This document shows positions 1 through 10,177 of a DNA stretch of 64,000 nucleotides, piece after piece. The position numbers and the translations under genes are program-made. Below the pieces are notes generated by a model. That model was not told where the DNA came from. It saw only the letters and a program-made list of their open reading frames with translations, and made no database searches. Origin of the DNA: Deltaproteobacteria bacterium (GTDB lineage Bacteria > Lernaellota > Lernaellaia > JACKCT01); contig JAOSJX010000002.1 in NCBI GenBank assembly GCA_027493875.1, forward strand, positions 332,824-396,823, written 5' to 3'. Numbering within the stretch: the stretch's first letter is position 1; the number at the start of each line of letters is the position of its first letter.

Positions 1-1042
1 CGCTGGTTTCCCACGATGGAAGTGCTGTCGGCCAAGGCGCATCGCTTTGCTCTGGGCCTAACGCCGGCCGACCCGCGCGATTTCGCCGAGCGCGTGCGCG
101 CGTTGGTCGACGCGCTGGCGCCCGGCGGGTGGCCTCTCGCGCTCGCGCCGATCGTCTTGGCGGCCGTCGCCGGAGCATGGCGTGAAGAAGGCCGGCGGTT
201 GCTCGGTCCCTTGGCGCTCGCGTTCCTCGTGTACGCGCTGCTCCCCGAGGCGCCGCCGACGCGCGACAAGGTCGCCGGGACGTGGGGCGCCATCCGGCCT
301 TTTGCCGAGCCGTTGTCCGCCGCACCGATTTTTCTAGCCGCCGCGCTCGCCGGGCTCTCGGCTTTGGGCCTGGGCTTCGCCATGAAAAAATCCGCCGGCG
401 CCGGCCCGGCCGTGGCCGGCGGGATCGCGGCGCTCATCATCTTGCCGACCGTGGGGCAAGGATGGTCTTCGACGGTCCCCGTTCCCGAAGAGGTTTCGCT
501 TCAGCCGCACGATGCGGACGGACCGCCGTTTTTTTACGTCGTGACGCCGCCGCACGACTCGCCGCGGCGCACGCTCTCCATGCATCCGGCGCTCTACGTC
601 CGGCGCGGCCTCGGTGTGACCAACGCGCTGCAAGCCTACCGCGGCGACCGGCACGCGCGCCCGTTGGCCCGGGTGCGCGCCCGGGGCCGGTTCGTCCGGT
701 CCAACCGCGGATACAAAGGCGAGGCTTATTTTCCGAAACATTCCGGCAAGGTCCTGGACCTGCGCGAAGAGGCGAACGCGTATCACCTCCAGGCGCGCAC
801 GTTCAACGACGGGGCGACGCTCTTTTTGAATCGCAATTTTCACAAAGGATGGCGCTCGGCCAACGTGAACGCGACGCGGGCGCGCGGCCAGCTCGTTCTG
901 CGTTTTCCCAAGGCGGATACGTACGACGTGATCGTGCGCTTCGTGCCCGACCGGGTGATCTTCGGCGCGGGCATCTCGTTTCTTGCGCTCGCCGGCCTCG
1001 CGGCGGCGGGCGTGGTTCCAGCGCCGGTCCGCGGCGCCCTAA
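1..1042 (+). CDS. C-terminal part of a polytopic membrane protein, YfhO-like
   Basis: The frame is open to the left edge, so the start lies outside the window. Hydrophobic segments lie near residues 45-65, 105-125, 135-150 and 315-335. Between them is a soluble domain with the pattern LFLNRNFHKGW, followed by a beta-rich stretch and a final membrane helix. This matches the C-terminal layout of YfhO/GT39-like membrane proteins, in which a 'GW' beta domain precedes the last helix; the family assignment is inference. As read, the frame runs to 1302, through the end of the convergent gene. A single-base shift near 1025-1031 gives TAA at 1040-1042, two bases before the stop of the neighbour, which is the more likely end. 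Substrate unknown. Confidence 0.55.
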
Positions 1043-1044
1043 CG

Positions 1045-3016
1045 TCAACCGGGGAACGCCGCGGCGAGATTTTCGAGAAACGTCGTGAGCGTTTCGAGGG
1101 TGTCGAGCAAAAGATCCGGCATGTCCAGGCCGGCGAGGATGTCGGCGTCCAGGCCGAAACTTTCGAGAAGGTCGAGCACGGGCGTTTCCGGGATGAGGCC
1201 GGGAATGCCGAAGGCGCCTTCGAGCGAGAAAAGATTGGCGGGAATGAAATCGTCGGATTGATCGTCGGTTTCGGCGAGGATCGATTCGACGCCCGCCAAT
1301 AAGAGGCCGGAAGCTTCGGCGAGGCTTTCGAAGTCGATGCCGAGCAAGTCGGCCTCGTCCCCGCCGCCGACGCCCATGATCAGGCGGGCGAGCGCATCGA
1401 GAATATAGGCCTCACCCGCGTCGTATTCCCGCGATCCCAGCGCGTTGTGTCCGCCGCTTTCGATGATGACGAGCCGGTCGAGCACGGTGAAAAAGCCCGC
1501 TTCTTCCCGCGCCGCGGTCATCGCGGTGGACACGGACTCGGCCGAGGCGCGCGCGTCGGTGTCGAGCCAGTCGAAAAGATCACCCACGGTGATCGCGCCC
1601 GTCGTCAGGCGGTCGATTTGAAAAAACAACGCCGATGCCCAGGCGAATGACGTCGACGAGGCCCTCGTAAAAACGCGCTTCCGCGCCGCCGGCGGAGGCG
1701 AGCGCGTTTTTCGCGGCATCGTAGTTGCCGCGCGCGATGTGAAATTTTCCGCAGGCAACGCCTTCGCACGGAACCGGCGGATGAGCGTATTCCTCATCCG
1801 TCCCGCCCGCGGGCGGGTCGAGGTCCGCCGCGCGTCCCTGGCGCTCGCGTTCGCCGACTGCGAGGAAGTACAACCCTAAGGCGTAGGCGACGTTCTCGCC
1901 TTTCAGCACTTGCGTGTAGTAAGGCAGATCGCCGGGGACGTTCCGTAGGAAGTGCCGAGCAAGAGCGTGTCGCCGGCTTCATCAACGACAATTTGATCGA
2001 TCGCGCCTTGGAGAAGGTCCTCCACGTCGTCCATGCGCGGCTCGCCGTCCTCGCGCGAACGCAACAATTTTCCGTAGGCGACGAGCAGGCCGACGCTCGT
2101 CTCGCGGTAGGTTTCCGGCACGTTGAGAATGGTCGTGAGCCTCGGCGCGCCGGCACGCGATTCATCGAACGCGGCTTCCATTTCGTCGAGATCGGCGCGC
2201 AGATCGAAAGACAATGATGACGTGACGCTCTCCGGCATCTCGCCGAGCGCCAAGCTTTGCGCCGCAAAAACCCAGCCGTTACCGCGCCCCCAAAACAGAT
2301 CGTCCTCCGGCGCGACCTCGCCGGTGTCGTCGTCGTACCGATGGCGGTAGAACGCGAACTCCGGCGAGCGTAGATGCGTGCGGAAGACGTCGAGTTGCAG
2401 CGCGTATTCTTCATACGGCGCGTCGTCGCCGGTGCGTTCCGCGTAACGCATCAGAAACGGCCCGATCATGAACAGCGTATCGATCCAGATCTGGTTGCCG
2501 GAGATCCAGCCGAGGTGGTTGAGGCCGCCGTCGCTCGTGCGTCCGGCGACGTCGCGGATGTAGTGCCACACGTCGTCGGCGACGGTGAGGTATTTGGCAT
2601 GGCCGTATTTTTCGTAGAGGCGCAGCGCGGAGTAGCCCGGCACCGACGTATCCGACGAGGAGATATTGTAACCGGCGTCGATATGATGATCGAGCCAGTC
2701 GCGGACGTAGTCCTCGTAGCGCGGGTCGCCGGTGGTTTCCGCGAGATCGAGCAGGCCGATCATGAGAATGCCGGCGTCCCAGCTCCACGCGTTCTGGTGC
2801 GGCGCGAAGGTGGTCAGCCACGTGTCGGCGAGATCGCGCGCCAATGCGAGGGCGATGTCTCCGTCCGCCGCGGTATCGTCGTCGCTTTCCCGTGTCGTCG
2901 TCATCATCGTCATCAGAATCGTCGTCATCGTCATCGCCGCACGAACACGCGGGTAGCGACGCGAAAAACGCGGTCAACACGAGAAGCATAAGAACCATGC
3001 GAGCCAATTTTTTCAC
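1045..3016 (-). CDS. Asp-rich-linker lipoprotein, GH105/GH88-like unsaturated glycuronyl hydrolase (frameshifted)
   Basis: A signal peptide ends in a lipobox (LPACSC) and is followed by a poly-Asp linker. An alpha/alpha-barrel-like domain contains ISGNQIWIDTLFMIGP and DLFWGRGNGWV, which match the Asp and W-x-RGNGWV signatures of GH105/GH88 unsaturated rhamnogalacturonyl/glucuronyl hydrolases. These act on oligosaccharides made by pectin or glycosaminoglycan lyases. After the catalytic domain there is an Ala-rich helical C-terminal region of about 220 residues that I do not recognise; it could be helical repeats. The protein reads in three frames, with changes near 2905, 1925 and 1630 (the last at an A-run). 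The joined protein would be about 655 residues, tethered to a membrane and facing the periplasm or cell surface. The fold call is fairly safe; the substrate is not. Confidence 0.7.
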
Positions 3017-3022
3017 GCGGGA

Positions 3023-4360
3023 TTACTCCGTATCTTCGAATTCATCCGCCTCGCCGACGACTTCCTCGGGCAAAGCGCGCCCGCTTCGCCGACGGGTAAC
3101 GTTTCGACGTCCCGGAGCTTACGCGTGATGGTCGTCGTTTTGCCTTTGGCGCGGCGGATCGAGTTGCTGACGGTTTGAATCTGGCGGTCCGTGGCGTCGA
3201 GGATTTCGCCGAATTTTCCGAACTCGGTTTTGATGGCGCCGAGCAGTTTCCAGACTTCGCTCGACCGCTTTTCGATCGCGAGCGTGCGGAAACCCATTTG
3301 CAGGCTATTGAGGACGGCGGCGAGCGTCGTCGGCCCGGCGATGACGACGTGGTGCTTGGCGCGGATGAACTCGAACAGGCCGGGCGTCCGCAGGACTTCG
3401 GCGTACAGGCTTTCCGTGGCGAGAAACATGATGCCGAAGTCGGTGGTGTGCGGCGGTTCAACGTACTTTTCGCGGATGTCCTTGGCCATTCCCTGAACCG
3501 TCGCCGATAAATCGTTGCGCGCCTTGTCGACAGCGTCCGCGTCGCCGTTTTCATACGCGGCAACGAGATGCTGGTATTTGTCCATGGGAAATTTCGCGTC
3601 GATCGGCAAGAGCACGGCGCTCTCGCTCGTTCCGTCGCGCCCCGGAAGACGCACGGCGAACTCGACGCGCTCGTTGCTACCGGGAATCGTGGCGACGTTG
3701 GTGCCGTATTGGTCGGGCGTCAGGATTTCCTCGAGCAGCGCTTCGAGCTGCGCTTCGCCGAAGACGCCGCGCGTTTTGACGTTGGAAAGGATTTTTTTGA
3801 GGTCGCCCACGCCTTGCGCAAGGGGTTTGCATTTCACCGAGGCCTTTGTGCACCTGTTCGAGGCGTTCGCTGACCTGCTTGAACGATTCGCCGAGGCGCG
3901 TTTCCAACGTTTTTTCCAGCCGCTCGTCGACGGTTTTGCGCATTTCGTCGAGCTTTTTCTCGCTGGCTTCGCGGATCGTCTTGAGATTCTCGTCCACGGC
4001 CTTGCGGAGATTTTCCATGCGCTGGTCGTTGGCCTGCGCGATTTCGGCCAGGCGTTTGACGGTGGAGTCCTGAAACGCCCGGATGCCCTCGCCGATTTCC
4101 TTGCGCTGCGCGGCGTCCGACTGTTTGTTTTCCTCGCGGAAAGCCGCGATTTCGCGGGCAACGCGCTGTTCAAAGGAGCTCTGCGCTTCCTTCAAATAGT
4201 CGAGTTTTTTCGCCGCCTCGCCGTCCCCTCCGCCCGGTTTGCGCAAAAGCAAGACGATTTGCAGGCCGGCGATGACGGCCAGGGCGGCGATGACGGCGAT
4301 GAGGTAGGCGACCACGCGCGATTTTCTCCGTGGAAATCCAGGTTTGGCGCCTTGCAGCAT
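3023..4360 (-). CDS. rmuC: DNA recombination protein RmuC (frameshifted)
   Basis: The N-terminus (start ATG at 4358-4360) has one membrane helix (about residues 15-37). A long coiled coil follows, rich in Glu, Lys and Arg, then the conserved RmuC core with GVFGEAQLEALLEE, LPIDAKFPMDKYQ, EPPHTTDFGIMFLATES and GPTTLAAVLNSLQMGF. RmuC proteins are membrane-anchored, nuclease-fold proteins that limit recombination at inverted repeats. The coiled coil and the core lie in different frames, joined near 3835 at a junction where the heptads continue. A second one-base change near 3075 would give an acidic tail and TAA at 3023; without it the frame ends at 3013. It is divergent from the dehydratase operon, with about 100 bp between them. 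Confidence 0.88.
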
Positions 4361-4463
4361 AGGCCGCGGCGCCGAGCCGATCAACAGGCCGCCGTTGCGG
4401 GCCTCTGGGTTTTGTGAGAAAAACAGGGCGTGTATTTCCTCCGGCCAGGAGGCGTGATCGGCG

Positions 4464-5564
4464 ATGCGTGAGTCGTATATCGAGCAGCAAAGGTGGAGCA
4501 CGGCCGCAAGGCCGTCGCCGTTCTTCCCGTCCACTATCCCAAGGAAATTCTGACGGCCATGAACCTTTTGGCCGTCGAGCTTTGGGGTCCGCCCGGCTCG
4601 CCGGTGAGCCACGAGGCGGGACGCCTTCAGACCTACGTTTGCGCCGTGGTGCGCAACGCGCTGGCGTTTCTCGCGTCCGGGCGCGCGGACGTGGTGGAGG
4701 GCGTCCTCTTTCCGCACACGTGCGATTCGGTGCAGGGGCTCGGGACGCTGGCGACGGATTTCGGCGGTTGGGGAAAGAAGGCGTTTTACTTTCTTCATCC
4801 GCGCGGGGCGAACCGGCCGAGCGCACGAACGTTTATTGAGGCCGAGCTGCGATCGCTCGCCGCGGATTTCGAGGAGTTGGCCGGTGCGCCGATCGACGCG
4901 GCGAAACTCTCCTGGGCGATCAAGCTGCACGACGAGATCAACCTGCTTCGCGGTGAGCTGCTTCGCGAGCGCGCGCGGCTCGATCTCTCGGACCGGGAGC
5001 TGTATGCCCTTTTGCGCCGGGGGGAGTTTCTCTGGCCGGAAGATCATCTGCTCGAACTGCGGCAGGCAAAGGTCAAACATTTCAGGGACAAAGCTTTCCA
5101 AACCGGCGCACCGGTCATGATTACCGGCTACGTGCCCGAGCCCGCAGGATTGTTCGACACGCTCAACGAGGCGGGCGCGTTCACGGCCGCGGACGACTAC
5201 GCGGCGGTCGGACGGCGCATTCTTCCCCCAAGAAAACTCGGAGGCGACGATCCGTTCAAAATACTCGCGGACGGTTACTTCACCGCGCCGCCCTGCCCCC
5301 ACGCGCACGGCGGAGCAGACGACGCGCATGCGCTATCTCTCCGATTTGGTCGACCGCGCGGGTGCGCGGGGCGTGATCATCCACGAGCAGAAATTCTGCG
5401 AACCGGAATTGTTTGACGTGGCGGCGATCCGCAAGACCTTCAGCGACCGCGGCGTTCCCGTGTTGTTCGTCGAAGGGGAGCTTGAAAGTTCCCTCGCGGG
5501 GCAGACGGTGACGCGGGTCGAGGCGTTCGTCGAAACGGTGCTCGCGAAAAGGAGCGTCGCATGA
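4464..5564 (+). CDS. 2-hydroxyacyl-CoA dehydratase subunit, HgdB/FldB-like (frameshifted)
   Basis: The protein carries VLPVHYPKEILTAMN near the start and PHTCDSVQ, whose Cys is placed like the [4Fe-4S] ligand of 2-hydroxyacyl-CoA dehydratase and benzoyl-CoA reductase subunits. The C-terminal part contains GVIIHEQKFCEPELFD, typical of the last Rossmann-like lobe. The main frame begins with GTG at 4493. The preceding ATG at 4464 encodes MRESYIEQQ, which fits family N-termini if one base changes near 4489. A second frame change lies near 5310. The stop overlaps the next gene (ATGA at 5561-5564). With that gene and the activase it should form an oxygen-sensitive enzyme that dehydrates (R)-2-hydroxyacyl-CoA by ketyl-radical chemistry. 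The acyl group cannot be told from sequence. Confidence 0.82.
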
Positions 5565-6879
5565 TGACGAGACGCTTACAGTATGAATTCGCCGCGCACG
5601 CGGCCGGTCCTTTTTCAATGGCGCTCCAAAATTGGCAGTCGGACCGCAAGAAGGCGCGGCGTAAGCCGCGGGAAAATCCCTTCGGGCCGCCGATCGAGTC
5701 GCTGCGCAAGCTGAAGGATCTGATGTCCGTGCATTACCTGAAGGGGCGGTACGCGGACGGCGCCGTGCCCGTCGCGTGGGTCACGAGCGGGTTTCCCGTG
5801 GAGGTTTTGCGTCCGTTGAATTTTTACGCGGTCTATCCGGAGCAGCACGCGGCACTGTGCGGTGCGCAAAAATTGTTCCGGAACTTTCCGACGCGGTGGA
5901 AAAGGAAGGCTATTCGCGCGATTTGTGCAGCTACGCGCGCTGCGATATCGGCAGCGTGCTGACGAAGAGGTCGCCGGTGGGGCGCGTGCCGAAGCCGGAT
6001 CTTCTGGCGTGCTGCACGAACATCTGCCAGACGGTGCTTTACTGGTACCGCAGCCTCGCCGAGCATTTTCAGGTTCCGCTGGTGCTCGTCGACACGCCCT
6101 ACGTCTACGGCGACGCGAAGCCGCATCATATCGATTATGTGCGCGACCAGCTCGGCGAACTCGTCGAGGTGGCGGAGAAAATTACGGGTAAGAAGGTGAC
6201 GGAGGAGGAGCTTCACCGTGTCACCGTGCTCGCGCAAAGGAAGGGACGAAGCTTTGGGGCCGGTGCCTGAAGGCCGGGGCGTCGAAGCCGGCGCCGTGGA
6301 CGGGCATCGACGGATTTTTTCCATATGGCGCCGATCGTGGCGCTGCGCGGGACGGAGGCGTGCAACGAGTATTATCGCCACCTGTCATCCGAACTCGAGG
6401 ACCGCGCGGCGCGCGGCGTTTCGGGCATCAAGAACGAACGCTACCGGCTGATGTGGGATAACCTGCCGATGTGGTTCAACGTCCGGCACCTTTCCACGAT
6501 GCTCGCCGAACGGGGTTTTAATTTCGTGTGCACGACGTACACGAACGCGTGGTACGAGGCGGGGATTCAGATCGACCCGGACGATCCCGTCGGGTCGGCG
6601 GCGCGGGCGTACACGTACATTATTCTCAACCAGGATCTCCCGAACCGGCTGGCGATCATGCGCCGGCTGGCCGAGGAGTACGGCGTGGACGGCGCGGTGC
6701 TGCACAGCGACCGTTCGTGCAAGCCCTACTCGATCGGGCAGATCGATCTAAAGGATCGGCTGGCGAAGGAACTCGGTATCAAGGTAATGATTCTGGAGGC
6801 CGACCACAGCGACCAGCGCTCGTACGCCGCGGAGCAAGGCAATAACCGGCTGACGGCCTTTATGGAGAGCTTCGCGTGA
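5561..6879 (+). CDS. 2-hydroxyacyl-CoA dehydratase second subunit, BcrB/HgdA-like (frameshifted)
   Basis: The order of conserved blocks is LPLNFYAVYPEQHAAL-type N-lobe (VLRPLNFYAVYPEQHAA), LLACCTNICQTVLYW (cluster Cys region), PLVLVDTPY, then MWDNLPMWFNV, LHSDRSCKPYS and LEADHSDQRSY. These are hallmarks of the dehydratase/benzoyl-CoA reductase subunit superfamily. The reading changes frame near 5865 and again near 6240-6320, while the conserved blocks stay in the correct order. The start ATG overlaps the upstream stop, and the end overlaps the activase start (GTGA at 6876). Both overlaps point to translational coupling in one operon. A benzoyl-CoA reductase is less likely because only one activase-type gene follows, rather than two plus a ferredoxin. 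Confidence 0.82.
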
Positions 6880-7640
6880 ACGCGGCCGCGATCGGCGTGG
6901 ACGTCGGCAGTACGACGTGGAAAGCCGTGGCCGTGGACGGTGACGGACGGGTTCTGGTGTCGCGGGTCCGTCCGACGAATCCGCGCATCGAAGAGCAGAC
7001 GCGCCGGGAATTGTCCGAACTTCTCGCGGAGCTCGGCAACGGCGACGGCGCGCCGATCGGGGCCACGGGCTACGGGCGCAAGCGCGTGGGCGCCGCGCGG
7101 TCGCTGACGGAGATCACGTGTCACGCCAAGGGCGCATATCTTTTATCCAAGAGCGCCGGCGTGCTGATCGACATGGGCGGCCAGGATACGAAGATCATCC
7201 GTATCGGCGACGGCGGCGAGGTTCTCGATTTCGCGATGAACGACAAATGCGCGGCAGGGACCGGGCGTTTTCTCGAAATCATTCTCGGGCGGCTGGACGT
7301 GCCGCTGGACGACGTGGCGGCGTACGCGGACCGGGCCGAGACGTCCGTTTCGGTGTCGAGCACGTGCACCGTTTTCGCGGAGAGCGAGGTGATCTCGCTG
7401 GTCGCGGAAGGCCGGCCGCTCGAGGGTATCGTGAAGGGACTGCACGAGTCTCTTTCGAAACGCGTGGCGGCGCTCGCCGGCACGGTGCCGAACGGCTCGG
7501 CGATTTACATGAGCGGCGGCGTGGCGCTCAATCCCGCGATGGTCGCCGCGCTCTCGTCGGCGATGGGCCGCCCGATCGACGTCCTGCCCCACCCGCAACT
7601 CGTGGGTGCTCTGGGCGCCGCTCTTTCCGTTATTCAATAA
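6876..7640 (+). CDS. 2-hydroxyacyl-CoA dehydratase activase (HgdC/FldI-type ATPase)
   Basis: An intact 254-residue ASKHA-fold ATPase. IGVDVGSTTWKAV near the N-terminus is the first phosphate motif, IDMGGQDTK is the second, and YMSGGVALNP is the adenosine motif. Two cysteines in DKCAAGTGRF and SSTCTVFAESE occupy the positions that bridge a [4Fe-4S] cluster in the homodimeric activator. The family (CompD, HgdC) uses ATP hydrolysis to inject one electron into the dehydratase. The GTG start overlaps the upstream stop, and its length is normal for the family. The 3' end overlaps the convergent LarA-like gene by 11 bases. It is the clearest member of the three-gene operon, and confirms dehydratase activity for its two partners. 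Confidence 0.93.
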   Translation: MNAAAIGVDVGSTTWKAVAVDGDGRVLVSRVRPTNPRIEEQTRRELSELLAELGNGDGAPIGATGYGRKRVGAARSLTEITCHAKGAYLLSKSAGVLIDMGGQDTKIIRIGDGGEVLDFAMNDKCAAGTGRFLEIILGRLDVPLDDVAAYADRAETSVSVSSTCTVFAESEVISLVAEGRPLEGIVKGLHESLSKRVAALAGTVPNGSAIYMSGGVALNPAMVAALSSAMGRPIDVLPHPQLVGALGAALSVIQ

Positions 7641-8940
7641 TCGGGTAAGTGATCGCGCCGCGCGGAAATACGAGGACCGACGCGGGGCCCGGCATCGCGC
7701 GGTGCGCCTTGGCCAGCGTTTCCTCGATGGTTTTGGAAATCTCGAACAGCGGCACGCGGTCCGTAAACTCCGCGGGGACATTCGGCGAATAGAAGTAAAT
7801 GTCGTTGCGTTTGAAGGCCTGCAACGCGAAATAGATAAAGAAGAGGTCTTCTTCCTTCATCCCGAACGTGAAACGCCCCACGAGCGGCAACAACACGCGC
7901 GCTAGCGCGCGGACGCCGCGTTTGCCGACGGGCAGGCGTTTTTTCGGCATCGGAAATTCGCCGAGCCCCTCCTCCGCCGCCACCAGATTGATCAGCACGC
8001 CGCCGGGCCGCACGGCTTGGATCGTGTTCGCCAGCGCCTTCACGCCCTGGCGCAGATCGATGTTCATCGGGTGGCTGCATGTAATGAGCACATCGCACCG
8101 CTTGTCGATCCGCACGCCGAAAATTTCCTGCGACGTTTTGATGCCTTCGCGATGCGCCGCAACGGGATCGCCCGCCACGATCCGCGCGACGCGCAGGAAC
8201 CCGTCCAGCACCGCGTTGACGATGAAAACGCGTCCGGACACCATCCGTCCGCACTCCTCAAGATCGCAGCGCATCGGATTGTTCTCGGGCCGGCTTCCGA
8301 CCATGTTGAAGGTCGCGGGGGTCGTATTCAGCGCGTGATTGGCGGCGACCGTTTGTTTGCCCGCGCAGCCGGGGAAAATATTTTTGTACCCGCCGCCGAA
8401 TCCGGCGATGACATGCGGCTCGATGCATCCGAGGCTGACGGTCACGTCCGCTTCGGCGACATGGCGATTGACGTAAACCTCCGATCCGCGGGAGGTGCGT
8501 CCGAGGCGGACGAGATGGTCGCCGGGTTCCGCGTTGTGGTTTTCCACGCGGTAGCGCGCAGCGCCCGCGTCGCCGATTTTATTCGCGATTTCGGCGTCGG
8601 TCATGGCCCGATGAACGCCCAGCGCGGTGATGACCGTGATTTGGTCCGGCGCGATCCCCGCCGATTCGATTTCCCGCAGCACGTGGTCGAAAAACAAATG
8701 CGCGGGCGTCGGCCGCGACACGTCATCCACGACGACGCAAATCTTCTTCGCCCCCGTCACACATTCCGCCAGCGGCGGCGCGCCGACTGGTTCCCGAACG
8801 GCCCGGCGCGCTTCGGCCGCGACGTCTTCGCATGGCGCCACTTCTTTCGGATCGCAAATTTTATCGAGGGTCCAGTTCGCCGGAAGCGTGAAGGAAAGAT
8901 CGCCGGCCTTACCGAAAGGAACGCGGATTTCGTCGGGCAT
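7630..8940 (-). CDS. LarA-family nickel-pincer racemase/epimerase homologue
   Basis: A 436-residue protein with the LarA plan: DDVSRPTP and LGVHRAMTDAEI in the N-terminal domain, then GCIEPHVIAGFGGGYKNIFPG. The Lys in that last block is placed like the residue that holds the pyridinium-type nickel pincer cofactor. A C-terminal domain contains ITCSHPMNIDLRQG. LarA enzymes racemise lactate or related 2-hydroxyacids, which would suit a neighbour that dehydrates 2-hydroxyacyl-CoAs; that pathway link is inference. No larB, larC or larE, needed for the cofactor, is in this window. I chose ATG at 8940 because GAGGGTGG lies just upstream; a TTG at 8964 and an ATG at 8952 are alternatives. It is transcribed towards the dehydratase operon. 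Confidence 0.85.
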   Translation of the reverse strand: MPDEIRVPFGKAGDLSFTLPANWTLDKICDPKEVAPCEDVAAEARRAVREPVGAPPLAECVTGAKKICVVVDDVSRPTPAHLFFDHVLREIESAGIAPDQITVITALGVHRAMTDAEIANKIGDAGAARYRVENHNAEPGDHLVRLGRTSRGSEVYVNRHVAEADVTVSLGCIEPHVIAGFGGGYKNIFPGCAGKQTVAANHALNTTPATFNMVGSRPENNPMRCDLEECGRMVSGRVFIVNAVLDGFLRVARIVAGDPVAAHREGIKTSQEIFGVRIDKRCDVLITCSHPMNIDLRQGVKALANTIQAVRPGGVLINLVAAEEGLGEFPMPKKRLPVGKRGVRALARVLLPLVGRFTFGMKEEDLFFIYFALQAFKRNDIYFYSPNVPAEFTDRVPLFEISKTIEETLAKAHRAMPGPASVLVFPRGAITYPIIE

Positions 8941-8972
8941 CGCCACCCTCATGGCAAAGTTCAAGGAATTTT

Positions 8973-9968
8973 CTATATCACGAGCACCGCGGCGCCGTCG
9001 ATTCGGCTTTCCTTGAGGGCGAGGAGCGCGTCGTTGGCTTGTTCCAGCGGGAAGCTTTGCGTTTTCGTTTTGATCGGGATCTCCGCGGCGGCGCGCAGAA
9101 GCTCCTCGCCGTCGGCGCGGGTGAGATTGGCGACGGAGCGGATGGTGCGTTCACCCCAGAGATCGGCGTAGGGGAATCCGGGGATGTCGCTCATGTGAAT
9201 GCCCGCGCACGAAATGGTTCCGCCTTTCGAAAGATGCTTAAGTGTCCACGGGATCAGCTCGCCGGCCGGGGCGAACACCACCGCCGAATCGAAGGGACGC
9301 GGCGGCGCGTCGTTAAAATCCCCCGCCCACACGGCGCCGAGATCCCGCGCGAGTTTGCGGTGCGCCTCGGAGCGAGTGACGACATACACGTCGATGCCGC
9401 GATGGCGCGCCACCTGAATCGTCACATGGGCCGAACCGCCGAACCCGATGAACGCCAGCGCATCGCCGGGCTTCGCTTCCGACAGGCGGAGCGCCCGGTT
9501 GCCGATGAGTCCGGCGCAGAGTAGCGGTGCGATGTCGAGGTCGGAGGGACCGTCCGGCAGCGGATAGGCGAAAGCTTCGGGGACGACGACGAGTTCGGCG
9601 TACCCGCCGTCCACATCCTGCCCGGTGAACTGCGCTCGGTCGCAAAGGTTCTCGCGGCCCGCGCGGCAACAGCGGCATTCACCGCACGTTTTGTGAAGCC
9701 ACGCGACACCAACCCGATCGCCTTCGCGAAACCGAGTCGATCCTTTACCGACTCGTTCGACGCGGCCGACGACCTGATGGCCGGGGATGATCGGTTTCCT
9801 ACCCCACGGCAAATCGCCTTCCACCACGTGCAAATCCGTTCGGCAAACGCCGCACGCGCTGACGCGCACGCGGATTTCTCCGGCGCCCGGTTCGTGGTCG
9901 GGCACGTTTTGGAGCACGAGCGGACGCGCCTCGACCGGACCTTTTTCGTGGCAAACCGCCGCACGCAT
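8973..9968 (-). CDS. zinc-dependent alcohol dehydrogenase
   Basis: A 331-residue medium-chain dehydrogenase/reductase. ACGVCRTDLH supplies the catalytic-zinc Cys and IIPGHQVVGRVE the His; the residue after it is Gln rather than the common Glu. CGECRCCRAGRENLC gives the four structural-zinc cysteines. The cofactor domain has IGFGGSAHVTIQVARHRG, a GxGGxxH variant of the usual GxGGxG nucleotide motif. The start at 9968 follows a GGGAGG box by about seven bases. It catalyses NAD(P)-linked oxidation of alcohols or reduction of aldehydes, substrate unknown. It lies on the same strand as the LarA-like gene, with a short gap, so the two may be cotranscribed. The IS200-type element lies just upstream and could have changed its promoter. 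Confidence 0.9.
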   Translation of the reverse strand: MRAAVCHEKGPVEARPLVLQNVPDHEPGAGEIRVRVSACGVCRTDLHVVEGDLPWGRKPIIPGHQVVGRVERVGKGSTRFREGDRVGVAWLHKTCGECRCCRAGRENLCDRAQFTGQDVDGGYAELVVVPEAFAYPLPDGPSDLDIAPLLCAGLIGNRALRLSEAKPGDALAFIGFGGSAHVTIQVARHRGIDVYVVTRSEAHRKLARDLGAVWAGDFNDAPPRPFDSAVVFAPAGELIPWTLKHLSKGGTISCAGIHMSDIPGFPYADLWGERTIRSVANLTRADGEELLRAAAEIPIKTKTQSFPLEQANDALLALKESRIDGAAVLVI

Positions 9969-10177
9969 CAACCACCTCCCGCCGTCACGATAATCCCGCC
10001 GACGCGCCAATGCAAAATAGTGCGGCACCAATCGGTTCGGTTTACCGAATCGGATGGAGCTGTGGCGGGAGCGACGGTAAATGATCCCCCGCAAAGCGGG
10101 GGGCTTTATGTTGTGAGCCGCCCAAGGCGGCTTAGTTGGGAGCCGCTCACGAGCGGCCCGGGAGCCCTTCGGGGGCG

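Noticed and set aside
3677..5329. Long minus-strand ORF of 550 residues covering the rmuC start and the dehydratase gene
   Set aside because: Only its last 230 residues are real (RmuC N-terminus); the upper part is the antisense of the conserved dehydratase subunit.
5561..7640. Benzoyl-CoA reductase (BcrABCD) operon
   Set aside because: Only one activase-type ATPase and no ferredoxin are present; the set fits a 2-hydroxyacyl-CoA dehydratase better.
8017..9171. 384-residue plus-strand ORF over the LarA gene
   Set aside because: Its composition is Arg/His-rich antisense of conserved LarA motifs; no recognisable protein features.
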